A stretch of 40,647 nt of DNA from contig DHXA01000182.1 of the NCBI GenBank assembly GCA_002413455.1, forward strand, positions 46,336-86,982, read 5' to 3'. Positions 8,266 to 16,706 of this stretch are shown one piece after another. Source of the DNA: Rhodanobacter sp. UBA5168. GTDB lineage: Bacteria > Pseudomonadota > Gammaproteobacteria > Xanthomonadales > Rhodanobacteraceae. The notes under the pieces are model-generated. The model did not search any database, was not told the origin of the DNA, and worked only from the letters and a program-made list of their open reading frames with translations. How positions within the stretch are numbered: position 1 is the stretch's first letter; each line of letters opens with the position of its first letter. Position numbers and translations under genes: made by a program.

Positions 8266-8617
8266 GGAATGAATCCGGAGCAGCCCACAGGTCCGGGCAC
8301 CCCGTTAGGGGTCCTGGTCGCTGTCGCCCGATATCAGGGCGTAGCCCGCCGGGAGATCGGTACTGAACACAGGCCGCATCGATCGGCATGTCCATTGCCA
8401 CGTGCATGCGCTGGCCAAGCACCCTGCCGCCGTTGACCTCGACCGCCGGCGGCAACCTGTCCGCGTCGGCCCACAGCACGATATGCATGCCTGATAATTT
8501 CGCGCAACCAGCAGTCGATCGCCAAGTAGCTTCCGTGGCTCTCGGTGCGGCAATTTGTTGACCTTCCGTGTGATCGAGGGCAACGGTTCACTAGTCAAAC
8601 GCTTTTGCGTCATCGTG

Positions 8618-8649
8618 GGTTGCCGCAGCGGGTAACCGTTCCGGCAACC
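8618..8649 (+). promoter_or_regulatory. Nested hairpin in the leader of the GH92 gene
   Basis: GGTTGCC (8618-8624) pairs with GGCAACC (8643-8649). Inside lies CGG-GTAA-CCG, giving a stem with a 4+4 internal loop. TTTCTTT follows the stem, so it resembles a weak terminator about 40 bp before the start codon. It could be an attenuator, or an mRNA-stabilising element. Confidence 0.35.
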
Positions 8650-8688
8650 TTTCTTTGCGACCTCCCCGCCGACAAGGGTCCCTCCGAG

Positions 8689-10968
8689 ATGAAATGGTTC
8701 GCTAGTCGCCTTTCCTGCGGGGCCCGCCACTGGGCCACTGGGCTCGCCTGCGCTGGCTTGCTCGCCATCGCCACCTCGGTGAGTGCCGCCGATCATGCGA
8801 AGGACGTGGATCCGTTCATCGGCGTGGACTGGGACGGCGAAGTTTTCCTGGGCGCCACGGTGCCGTTCGGCATGGTCAAGCTCGGCCCGGATGTGCGCAC
8901 CTTCGACGGCAAAATGATCAAGTCCGGCTACCACAGCACGGGCGAGGTGGTGGGCTTCAGCCATCTGCATCTGAGTGGTGGAGCGGGCAAGTACGGCACC
9001 ATTCTGGTGGCCCCGGTCACGGGCGCGCTGCAGCCCGCGGACATCCGCTCGCCGCGCAGCGACGAAGAGGCCAGCCCGGGCTATTACTCGACCTATCTGA
9101 GCCGCTATCGGACCAAGGCCGAGCTGACCGCCAGCCGGCGCACCGGCCTGCACCGCTACACGTTCACCGATGCGGGCGACGCGCATGTCACGGTGGACCT
9201 CCAGCACGCCATCAACACAGGCACCGGCCCGGAAGACCAGCGCTTTCTCGGCGGCGACGTCAACGTCGTGTCCAGCCATGAGATCGAAGGCGTCGGCCGT
9301 TACATCGGCGGCTGGAACGAAGGCGGCGAATACCGCGTGTATTTCTATCTGGCGACCGACGTACCGGCTGCTGGCGCGCAGACCTGGCAGGATCGCCAAC
9401 TTGGCTCGGCCCATCACGCGCATACCGATACCGACCAGGATCTCGGCGCCTCGCTGGACTACCGCGTCAAGGCCGGCCAGGCGATCCAGGTGAAGGTCGG
9501 TATCTCCTTCATCAGCCTGGCGCAGGCACGTCGGAATGCCGAACAGGAAATCCCCGGCTGGAACTTCGCGGCCGTGCGTCAGGCGGCGGTGACGCAGTGG
9601 AATCAGGCGCTGTCGCGGATCGAGATCCACGGCGCGAACGAAGTCGAGCGGCGCAAGTTCTACACCGCGCTGTACCACACCATGCTGATGCCTTCCGACC
9701 ATAGCGGCGAGAATCCGAAGTGGTCGTCGGATGAGCCTTATTACGACGACTTCCAGGCGATCTGGGACACCTTCCGCAGCGACGGCCCGCTGCTGACCTT
9801 GATCGCGCCGGACCGCCAGCGCGACATCGTGCGCTCGCTGATCGACACGTATCGCCATGCGGATTACATGCCCGACGCCCGCGTGGGCAACGACAACGGC
9901 CGCACGCAGGGCGGCAGCAATGCCGATGTACTGGTGGCCGACGCCTACGTCAAAGGCCTGACCGGCATCGACTACGCCACCGGTCTGCAGGCGATGCTCA
10001 AGGATGCCCAGGTGCCGCCGGCCGATCCGCGCAAGCACGGCCGCGGCGGCCTGGATACCTACAACACGCTCGGCTACATCGCCCAGCCCACCGAACGCGC
10101 CGGCTCGCGCACCGTCGAATACGCGTACAACGACTTCACCATCGCCGAACTGGCGTGCGGACTGGGCCACGCGCAGGAAGCGAAGCGCTATACCAAGCAG
10201 GCCGGCAGCTGGGCCAATCTGTGGGATGCCTCGCTGGAGCAGGAAGGCGTCAAGGGTTTCCTGCGTCCGCGCAATGCCGACGGCAGCTGGGCCGCGCCGT
10301 ATCTGGTCAAGCGTGGCACCTGGCCGGATTTCTTCTACGAAGCCGATCTGTGGACTTATTCGCTGTACGCGCCGCAGGACGTGCGCCGGCTGATCGGCAT
10401 GGCTGGCGGCGGTGACGCGTTCGTGCAGCGCCTCGACCGTCTCTTCGAGCGCGGCCACTTCGACATGGGCAACGAGCCAGGCTTCCTGATTCCGGATCTG
10501 TACCTGTGGGCCGGCCGCCCCGACCGCGCCGCGGACCGCATCATCGACCTGCTCCGACGCGACTTCAGCGACAGCCGCGGCGGCATCCCCGGCAACGACG
10601 ATTCCGGTGCCATGTCGAGCTGGTACGCGTTCCAGTCGATGGGCTTCTATCCGAACGCGGGCCAGGACGTGTACCTGATCGGCACGCCTTCGTTTCCCGA
10701 AGTGAACCTCGACCTGGGTCACGGCAAGACCTTCCGGATCGTCGCCGAGAATTTCCGCCGCGATCGCCTCAACCGCTACGTGCAATCGGCCACGCTCAAC
10801 GGCAAGCCGCTGGACACGGCCTGGTTCCGCCACGGTCAGATTGCCGACGGCGGCACGTTGAAACTGGTGATGGGTTCGGCGCCCTCGCAATGGGGCACGG
10901 CCGCGCCACCGCCGTCGCTGTCCGACCCGGGGTTTACGCTGTGCGGACACCACGACGAGCCTCGTTGA
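8689..10968 (+). CDS. Secreted GH92 alpha-mannosidase
   Basis: A 759-residue family 92 glycoside hydrolase; characterised members are calcium-dependent exo-alpha-mannosidases (alpha-1,2, -1,3, -1,4 and others). The signal peptide is about residues 1-33 (CAGLLAIATSVSA-A). The N-terminal beta-sandwich begins VDPFIGVDWDGE. The (alpha/alpha)6 domain carries the likely general acid E477 (TVEYAYND), and GNDDSGAMSSWY at 635-646 contains the catalytic-base aspartates. The C-terminal segment YVQSATLNGKPLD is typical. All key motifs are intact, so activity is expected. The ATG at 8689 gives a clean signal peptide. It stands alone on its strand and no sugar transporter is adjacent. Linkage specificity cannot be read from sequence. 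Confidence 0.92.
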   Translation: MKWFASRLSCGARHWATGLACAGLLAIATSVSAADHAKDVDPFIGVDWDGEVFLGATVPFGMVKLGPDVRTFDGKMIKSGYHSTGEVVGFSHLHLSGGAGKYGTILVAPVTGALQPADIRSPRSDEEASPGYYSTYLSRYRTKAELTASRRTGLHRYTFTDAGDAHVTVDLQHAINTGTGPEDQRFLGGDVNVVSSHEIEGVGRYIGGWNEGGEYRVYFYLATDVPAAGAQTWQDRQLGSAHHAHTDTDQDLGASLDYRVKAGQAIQVKVGISFISLAQARRNAEQEIPGWNFAAVRQAAVTQWNQALSRIEIHGANEVERRKFYTALYHTMLMPSDHSGENPKWSSDEPYYDDFQAIWDTFRSDGPLLTLIAPDRQRDIVRSLIDTYRHADYMPDARVGNDNGRTQGGSNADVLVADAYVKGLTGIDYATGLQAMLKDAQVPPADPRKHGRGGLDTYNTLGYIAQPTERAGSRTVEYAYNDFTIAELACGLGHAQEAKRYTKQAGSWANLWDASLEQEGVKGFLRPRNADGSWAAPYLVKRGTWPDFFYEADLWTYSLYAPQDVRRLIGMAGGGDAFVQRLDRLFERGHFDMGNEPGFLIPDLYLWAGRPDRAADRIIDLLRRDFSDSRGGIPGNDDSGAMSSWYAFQSMGFYPNAGQDVYLIGTPSFPEVNLDLGHGKTFRIVAENFRRDRLNRYVQSATLNGKPLDTAWFRHGQIADGGTLKLVMGSAPSQWGTAAPPPSLSDPGFTLCGHHDEPR

Positions 10969-12021
10969 CACTGCGAGCATCGGACGAATGAGGCAAGAGA
11001 CGGTTGCCGTCCGTAATCAGCCTGTCGGCACACTGCTCAGCTTCCAACGCAGCGGCCGCAACCGGCCAAAGCGGATATTTCGAGGCGGATCAGAAAAGCC
11101 GCGCCATGATGCGAACTCAGATGCCGCCACCGCTGGTTCGCGTTGAGGTTTAGGCACTTGCCCTCGCCGCCCCTCCGCACCCAACGCGGCCCCGGCACTC
11201 CCATGCACCGCTGTAAAACCCCTTCCGCGAATATACCGACCTCCGCGCGCAACCGAAAAACTCCGAAGCGCGGAGGCCCCGACCTTGCGCGCAACCGAAA
11301 AACTCCCAAGCGCAAAGGTCCTGACCTCCGTGTGCAACCGAAAAACCCTTGCGCGCGCCTGCCGGAAACGCGACATGCCGAGGTCCGGCGCACCACGCGC
11401 GAAGGTTTTCGGGTCGCGCGCAACCGTTTTACCGTTGCACGCAATGCTTTTCCGGTTGCACACGGAGGTCGGGAGGTTCGCAGTGCGAGGGTTTTGCCCT
11501 TGCGCTCGGAAGTTTCTCGCCCGTCGGCAAGCGTTTTCCGGTTGCGCACGGGGCTTTTACCTTTGCGCGCGCGTGTTTTCGGACGGAGCGCGGGAGTGGA
11601 CTTTGCGCGCGTGGCTTCGGCGGGTGCGCAGATGCAGTTGATGGCATCGGCACCCGGGGCTCGCCGCTTCGCGCGCGGCCATCCGGGCTATGCGGGTCGA
11701 TCCGCCGTGCCCGCCGCGGCACCGCCGGTACGACACGCAAGCTTGCGAGAATGGGCTCGCTGGCCTTGCCCGCAAACCCATGGCTCCCGAACGACGACTT
11801 TCGGACAGTCGCTGAGTGACTTTCACAAGAAGAAAGCTGCCATTGCCGTTTGAGTTACGCTCATGGCGCAGTTAGGGCGTAAGCGATTGTCCATGCGACA
11901 TGTTCCATTTTCGCAACGCCTCGTCCACGGATGCCTTCTCAAACGCGCACACCTTTTGACCTGATTCACCGCATAACGCATTCACCATTGCGAGTCGACA
12001 TGCCAAGTGGGCGGCCGAGAT
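10969..12021. other. Gene-free kilobase between GH92 and pqiC
   Basis: A 1053-bp stretch with no credible gene. Several overlapping frames stay open only because of the internal repeat array. Outside that array (10969-11228 and 11610-12021) nothing was recognised and no clear terminator was found. Base order in the array, with runs of A or T between GCGC-rich blocks, differs from all neighbours. Confidence 0.6.
11240..11600. repeat. Degenerate ~21/42-bp repeat array in two opposed arms
   Basis: The core GCAACCGAAAAAC occurs at 11249, 11291 and 11334 (spacing 42 and 43 bp). After about 11400 the inverse core TTTTCCGGTTGC takes over (11448 and 11534, 86 bp apart), with weaker units such as CGCGCAACCGTTTTACC between them at about 21-bp steps. 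CCTCCGTGTGCAACCG (11326) is mirrored by CGGTTGCACACGGAGG (11453). The period is a multiple of three, so several frames appear open, but the translations are basic low-complexity repeats and a protein is unlikely. Confidence 0.7.
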
Positions 12022-12618
12022 TCAGCGCGAGAGCGCCAGAGTCCTGGTGTCCGATGCAATGCGAGTGGCCAAATCCATGGCGGCACGTTGGCAAGCAATC
12101 GTTGCATCTTGGTAGCCACCAGAGACCGGTTCATCCACGTGACCCATGCGCACCACGCGCGCACTTCCGGTGCCATTGCCATTGGCAAAGGTCAGCTCCC
12201 AATCCGCAGCGATTTGGACTCGTTGTCCTGGCCAAATATCAAAGCGGCGGATTTGGACCTTCACTCTCACAACCGGCTGGTCGGACTGGATGGGTAATCC
12301 AGCAACGTCTTGCGTATTCAGTAGAACGGTCAGCTCGGATGAGAGTGCGCCACGTACCTCGTCGCCGAGAGGACTGGCCCAGCGTTCACCGTCGAGCACG
12401 GCCATGCCGCTCTCTCCTTGCCGCACCACCAGCTGTGACTGGTCGAGTTGAGCGGGAATGCCGACCGGCAACACATCGATCAGGAACGCGACCGGCGGTT
12501 GCGCGACCGCCTCGTGCGTCACCGGCGGCAACATCGTGTGGTAATGGATAGGCGTTGAAGCGCAAGCGGTCAACGCGAAAGCTAGCGCAATGGGCATCGG
12601 GCGAAAAATGAGATTCAT
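12022..12618 (-). CDS. pqiC: PqiC-type outer-membrane lipoprotein
   Basis: A 198-residue lipoprotein of the ABC-type transport auxiliary (PqiC/YmbA) family. A lipobox LTAC places the acylated Cys at residue 19. The mature part keeps the family beta-rich pattern (FLIDVLPVGIPAQLDQSQLVV near the start, IRRFDIWPGQRV in the middle). The start overlaps the pqiB stop by 4 bp, so it is the last gene of the operon. Known PqiC sits in the outer membrane and is the docking partner of PqiB in lipid movement between membranes. Confidence 0.88.
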   Translation of the reverse strand: MNLIFRPMPIALAFALTACASTPIHYHTMLPPVTHEAVAQPPVAFLIDVLPVGIPAQLDQSQLVVRQGESGMAVLDGERWASPLGDEVRGALSSELTVLLNTQDVAGLPIQSDQPVVRVKVQIRRFDIWPGQRVQIAADWELTFANGNGTGSARVVRMGHVDEPVSGGYQDATIACQRAAMDLATRIASDTRTLALSR

Positions 12619-14276
12619 GGCGAATGCCCCGTGTTCGTAGCATGGGAAGAAGAGGATGGACCTGCCACTGGCGCATCGCTCGACAGACCCTTGAGCAGCG
12701 CCTCGGGATGTCGGCCGAGCATGTCGGTGAGCGTACGCACCGATTGCGCCGTGCGTTGAACTTGCAACAGCGCCTGCTGCAGGTTTTGTTGCAGGGGGCC
12801 ACTGTCACTGAACGCTCCTTGCACTGTCTGGAAGGTGCGATCGGCCTGCTGCAGTGTCTGCGTGGTCGCTGGCAGCACCTGCCCATTGATCTGCTTGAGG
12901 CTCTTGTCCAGATCCATCAATGAATCATCGAGGTGTTGGCCAATGGCATCCAGCGGCATCTTTTCGATCTTGCTGACAATGCTTGCCACTTGTTCCTGCA
13001 TGTGATCGAAACTGCCGGGGACGGTGGGTATCGCAATCGGCCGCACCTCAGGATCGAAGTTGACCCCTGCGGCTTTGGGAACGAATCCCAAAGAGATATA
13101 CAGCTGTCCGGTGAGAAGATTGCCTGACCGCGCCTGGGCTCGCAGGCCATGCTGGATAAGGTTGGCGAGGAAGGCGGCCACCTGTTGTTCCATGCTTCCG
13201 CTGTACTTCGGCAACCGCGCCAACACGCCCCCCAGACGACTTGGATAGATGACGATGCCTACCACGGTGGGAAAGCGACGCTTGCTCGCGTCATAGTCAA
13301 GGTCCAGCGATACCACCCGCCCGACGTTCTTCCCAGCAAACTCCACTGGGGCATCCACGGCCAGGCCACGCAGCGAATCCTCGAAACGCAACTGCAAATA
13401 CTGCGAGGCGCCATCGGGCGGAGCCATCGCCGTACGCTGATCCTTTGCCAGGTCGAACACGCTCTGGGCCGATGCTGGCGCATCTGTGACGTCGACCGGA
13501 TTGGCGAAGGCAATGCCGCCAGCGAGCACGGTGGCGAACGATTGCGTATCCAGTTTCAGGCCGTCCGCACCCAACGTGATGTCGACTCCGCTGGCATGCC
13601 AAAAGCGCGCTTTGGCGGTGACAAAGCGGTCATACGGCGCATCGACAAATATCTCCAAGGTGACGTCGCGGCCATCGGCATTCAGGTGATAGGAAGCAAC
13701 GCGCCCGACGCGAATACGGCGGTAGTAGACAGGTGAACCGACGTCGAGTGAGCCCAGGTCATTTGCGTGAAGCACGAAGCTCTTTCCCGGCGCGCCGTGG
13801 ATGACGGTGGGCGGAGTTTCCTGGCCGACAAAATCGTTGCGTGGCTGGCGGGAAGCCCCTTTGTCGACACCGATATATGCGCCGGAAAGCAGCGTATCGA
13901 TGCCCGACACACCTTGCAGGCCAATGCGCGGGCGCACGACCCAGAACCCCGTATCGGCGCGAGCCAGGTTCTCGGCATGCTTGTCCAGCGCCACCGTCGC
14001 GATGACGTGCGAACCATCCTCGCTCAAGGAAATGGCGGAAACCACGCCAACTGTTACGTCCTTGTACTTCACCGGCGTCTTGTCCACCTCAAGGCCTTCG
14101 GCCGTTTGGAACGCGATGGATATTTCCGGGCCAGTCGAGAGCCAGGCGTGAATCAGCATTGACAAACCGATCAGCGCGGCCAGCACTGGAACGATCCAGA
14201 TGAGGGAAAGACGTCGACCGGGCCGACTGATCGCTGCGTCATCCAGAGGTGGCACGTGCCTAAGTGGGTCGCTCAT
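12615..14276 (-). CDS. pqiB: Intermembrane lipid transport protein PqiB (MCE family)
   Basis: A 553-residue MCE protein. There is one N-terminal TM helix (about 24-46), then three MCE domains at roughly 47-140, 160-230 and 285-400. These show the repeated signature of substrate-adjacent turns (VKYKDVTVGVVSAI, VYYRRIRVGRVASY, VEFAGKNVGRVVSL). A C-terminal coiled-coil region follows (about 430-530). Length matches E. coli PqiB. The MCE rings and needle-like coil are known to span the periplasm for lipid transfer. It overlaps pqiA by 4 bp upstream and pqiC by 4 bp downstream, which implies strict translational coupling. Confidence 0.93.
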   Translation of the reverse strand: MSDPLRHVPPLDDAAISRPGRRLSLIWIVPVLAALIGLSMLIHAWLSTGPEISIAFQTAEGLEVDKTPVKYKDVTVGVVSAISLSEDGSHVIATVALDKHAENLARADTGFWVVRPRIGLQGVSGIDTLLSGAYIGVDKGASRQPRNDFVGQETPPTVIHGAPGKSFVLHANDLGSLDVGSPVYYRRIRVGRVASYHLNADGRDVTLEIFVDAPYDRFVTAKARFWHASGVDITLGADGLKLDTQSFATVLAGGIAFANPVDVTDAPASAQSVFDLAKDQRTAMAPPDGASQYLQLRFEDSLRGLAVDAPVEFAGKNVGRVVSLDLDYDASKRRFPTVVGIVIYPSRLGGVLARLPKYSGSMEQQVAAFLANLIQHGLRAQARSGNLLTGQLYISLGFVPKAAGVNFDPEVRPIAIPTVPGSFDHMQEQVASIVSKIEKMPLDAIGQHLDDSLMDLDKSLKQINGQVLPATTQTLQQADRTFQTVQGAFSDSGPLQQNLQQALLQVQRTAQSVRTLTDMLGRHPEALLKGLSSDAPVAGPSSSSHATNTGHSP

Positions 14277-14896
14277 GTTTCATTACCGTCCCAGATCAAC
14301 CGGGGATCAAATTGCATGGCAGCGAGCATGGTGAGGATCACCACGCCGCCGAAGAAAAGAATGCCGAGACGTGGCTCGATATCTGCCAACGCCTTGAACT
14401 TGACGAGCCCTGCGACGATCGCCACCACAAGTACGTCGAGCATCGACCAGTAGCCGACAATCTCGACCAGGCGATAGAGCCGTGCCCGCTCCCGGCGGGC
14501 CCAGCGTGGGTGACGCCGCGCTGTGATCAGCTGCATGCCGAGAATAAGGAACTTCGCGCATGGCACCGCCACGCTGGCAATGAAAATGACCAGCGCGATG
14601 CCATAGGAGCCAGCTTTCCAGAACTCGATGATGCCGGTGCAGATAGTGCTGTTGCTGCCGTGACCCAGCATGTCGGTGTACATCACGGGTAGCATGTTGG
14701 CCGGGATGTAGAAGACCATCGCCGCCAGCAGCAGCGCCCATGCACGCGAAACGCCGTCAGATCGGCGCGCATGCAGGACTTCCCCGCATCGGGGGCAGCG
14801 CGCAGCCTGGTTTGCTGGGGATGGCGCTGCGCAGACCAGGCCGCAGGTATGGCAGCCGATCACGCCCAGTTCCAGCGCGCGTGGACGTGTACTCAT
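14273..14896 (-). CDS. pqiA: PqiA-domain membrane protein (second half)
   Basis: A 207-residue protein equal to one half of E. coli PqiA. An N-terminal zinc-ribbon-like motif (CHTCGLVC and CPRCGEVL, about residues 15-46) precedes four predicted TM helices, with the family phrases IPANMLPVMY, CAKFLILG, YWSMLDVLVVAI and ILFFGGVVILTMLAA. The start at 14896 overlaps the upstream pqiA half by 4 bp (ATGA). E. coli PqiA carries both halves in one chain; here they are separate genes that presumably assemble together in the inner membrane. Confidence 0.9.
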   Translation of the reverse strand: MSTRPRALELGVIGCHTCGLVCAAPSPANQAARCPRCGEVLHARRSDGVSRAWALLLAAMVFYIPANMLPVMYTDMLGHGSNSTICTGIIEFWKAGSYGIALVIFIASVAVPCAKFLILGMQLITARRHPRWARRERARLYRLVEIVGYWSMLDVLVVAIVAGLVKFKALADIEPRLGILFFGGVVILTMLAAMQFDPRLIWDGNET

Positions 14897-15507
14897 GAAC
14901 GCACCGCGCTTTCGGTGGAGTCCCACAGGTGACGTATATCCGGGCCTGCGATCAGCGTGAACAACACCGTCAGTACGCTGATCGCCCACAGTCCGACGCC
15001 CGGGGTGACGTACAGAAAGCCCGCAAGCTTAATGACCGAAACCAAGATGCCGATCAGCGCTACCTCAAGCATGCTCCACGGGCGAAGCACCACGAGAAGT
15101 TTCATCGCGATGTGGAAGCCGGGCGCCCGCCGCCCTCGTCGTGCATGAAGCAGTACCCATCCGAGTAGCAGCATATGCAGCAGGGGAATGACGATCACCG
15201 TCAACGCCGCCGGCACGGCGATCAGCGCCGCGGAGCCGTGAGCCAACGCGGCCACGGACTGCCAAAGTGTGGCCTCGTTATGCAGACCCTTGAAGCTGAT
15301 GCGGATAAGCGGGCAGACGTTGGCGATGACGTAGACGACCGTGGCCGCAACCGTCAGGGCCAGCCAGCGATCGACATTCAGTCGACCCGCGCGATGGAAC
15401 GACGCTGCACACACTTCACAGCGCACGGATTCACCGGGTGCAAGCATTGGTCGGCGGTAAACCGCGTCGCAGTGTTCGCACACTACAAGGTTCGGAAAGA
15501 CTTTCAT
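14893..15507 (-). CDS. pqiA: PqiA-domain membrane protein (first half)
   Basis: A 204-residue protein, the first gene of the pqi operon. An N-terminal Cys cluster (CEHCDAVY and CEVCAASF, about 10-37) resembles a zinc ribbon. Four TM helices follow, with VYVIANVCPLIRI, PLLHMLLLGWVLL, RPWSMLEVALIGI and LWAISVLTVLFTLIAG. It overlaps the next half by 4 bp. No strong Shine-Dalgarno precedes the ATG at 15507. The gap to the upstream VOC gene is 66 bp with no terminator, so the operon could begin further upstream. Confidence 0.9.
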   Translation of the reverse strand: MKVFPNLVVCEHCDAVYRRPMLAPGESVRCEVCAASFHRAGRLNVDRWLALTVAATVVYVIANVCPLIRISFKGLHNEATLWQSVAALAHGSAALIAVPAALTVIVIPLLHMLLLGWVLLHARRGRRAPGFHIAMKLLVVLRPWSMLEVALIGILVSVIKLAGFLYVTPGVGLWAISVLTVLFTLIAGPDIRHLWDSTESAVRS

Positions 15508-15573
15508 GGTCTGGTAGTGGGTTTTCGTCTTCTGGCAAGCGGAAGGTCGCCGTCAACTGATCAGAACTCGCCG

Positions 15574-16644
15574 TCAGCCGAGGGCCTTGGCGAGCGCGTG
15601 GAGCTTGGCGAGATTCAGATCGGGGCTGTTGCGCAAACCGCGAACCGCAGCGGCCAAGGCAGAGAGCCCCAGCTTGGGCCGGATAAGGCCGGCGGGCATG
15701 ACCGGCCCCCATTGCGACATGGCCTCGCGACTCACTTCGTGCACGCCCATCGGCACGTGGGCGGTGAACAGATCGCCGTCGCAATAGTGCCCGTGACTGT
15801 CACCCCAGGGATCTTTCCAGTAATCGAAGATCTGGCTTCCGAGGGTGTGTCGCCCGATACCCCATGCGTGCTTCCAGCCGTGCTCCCTGAGCACGCGCTG
15901 CCCCACGCCGATAGCATCGGTGTCCACCACTTCGTAGGCGCTGTGGTTGTACGCGGGAGCAATACCCTGGGCGAGTGCCAGCGTATGGTGGTCGGTCGGC
16001 GTATCGCCAAGATCGAGGCGCATGAAAGCCAGCGCAGGCGAACCGTCCGGAAGCACTTGCACGTCGCTCGGGATGAAACCGAAATGCTGCGTGTACCACG
16101 CACAGGTGGACTGGAAATCGACCGCGTCGAGCATCACGTACCCCAGCTTGTTCACCTCCGGCGCGGAGAGCGGCGGCCGCTGCTCCTCGTTGACCCGATG
16201 CGATGCCGATGGCGCATTGACGGACAACATGGCCCGGTGCTCGAGTTCGCCGACCGCGTGCTGACGTTGAATGACATCCACCTTGAAGCCGGAGGGATCG
16301 CGCAGGTGAACCCACCAGCCGCCGCCCGGCCATGAGCACGGCTGGATGGCGCTCGCTCCGGGCACGCGCGCAAGGGCCTTCAGCTCTGCATCGCTTTCCA
16401 CTTGCAGTCCGAGTCCGACAAAGCGGGGCGCCGGCCCTCTGCGCACGACATAGCAAAACGGTGCCGTATCGGTTCCGCGGAAGAAGAGCAGGTTCTTTCT
16501 GCGCAATACGAAGCGCAACCCGAAATCGGTCAGGTATCGCGCGGCATCGCCCAGGCTGGGGCGCTCGAACATGAGGTAGGCGAGGCCGGTCGCCTTGGCC
16601 GTGGGATTGGGGTTGCGCATAGGGTGCGGCGTCGACATTTTCAT
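15574..16644 (-). CDS. Two-domain VOC protein, extradiol-dioxygenase-like
   Basis: A 356-residue protein with two vicinal-oxygen-chelate modules (about 17-130 and 165-290), as in type I extradiol dioxygenases. In the second module the expected first metal His reads Tyr (KLGYVMLD). The middle His is kept (YNHSAYEV). The final Glu position reads Gly (DPWGDSHGHYCDGD). So two of three usual iron ligands appear replaced, although the alignment was done by eye. It may be a non-catalytic or differently liganded relative. The ATG at 16644 has GAGG about 8 bases upstream. It lies between a small gene of unknown role and pqiA on the same strand; ring-cleavage pathway genes are absent. Confidence 0.75.
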   Translation of the reverse strand: MKMSTPHPMRNPNPTAKATGLAYLMFERPSLGDAARYLTDFGLRFVLRRKNLLFFRGTDTAPFCYVVRRGPAPRFVGLGLQVESDAELKALARVPGASAIQPCSWPGGGWWVHLRDPSGFKVDVIQRQHAVGELEHRAMLSVNAPSASHRVNEEQRPPLSAPEVNKLGYVMLDAVDFQSTCAWYTQHFGFIPSDVQVLPDGSPALAFMRLDLGDTPTDHHTLALAQGIAPAYNHSAYEVVDTDAIGVGQRVLREHGWKHAWGIGRHTLGSQIFDYWKDPWGDSHGHYCDGDLFTAHVPMGVHEVSREAMSQWGPVMPAGLIRPKLGLSALAAAVRGLRNSPDLNLAKLHALAKALG

Positions 16645-16706
16645 GGAAGAACCTCGAGTAAGTTGAAGTAGGCTGGTGCAGGATCCTGATCTCGCGAGGA
16701 CTCACC

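Larger units (their letters stand above)
8202..8688. other. Gene-free divergent region metF / GH92
   Basis: This 487-bp divergent region holds the metF inverted repeat (8234-8265), a small hairpin ACCCC-GTTA-GGGGT (8299-8312), ACGC-TTTT-GCGT near 8599-8610, and a nested hairpin before the GH92 start. The minus strand at about 8306-8490 reads like protein in two successive frames (for example VNGGRVLGQRMHVAMD then LPAGYALISGDSDQ), but no intact gene can be drawn. Confidence 0.5.

Noticed and set aside
8202..8330. SAH or SAM riboswitch before metF
   Set aside because: The conserved core sequences of these classes were not found; the region is better explained by an inverted-repeat operator.
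8305..10980. A long minus-strand open frame of 891 codons opposite the GH92 gene
   Set aside because: The plus-strand frame has all GH92 motifs and a signal peptide; the reverse frame is a by-product of high GC codon use.
11240..11600. CRISPR array
   Set aside because: Repeats are degenerate, switch orientation, lack unique constant-length spacers and have no cas genes nearby.
11143..11853. Several open frames of 100-236 codons in the repeat array
   Set aside because: Translations are basic repeats (RNRKTPK-like) in more than one frame, explained by a repeat period divisible by three; no ribosome site or signal fits.
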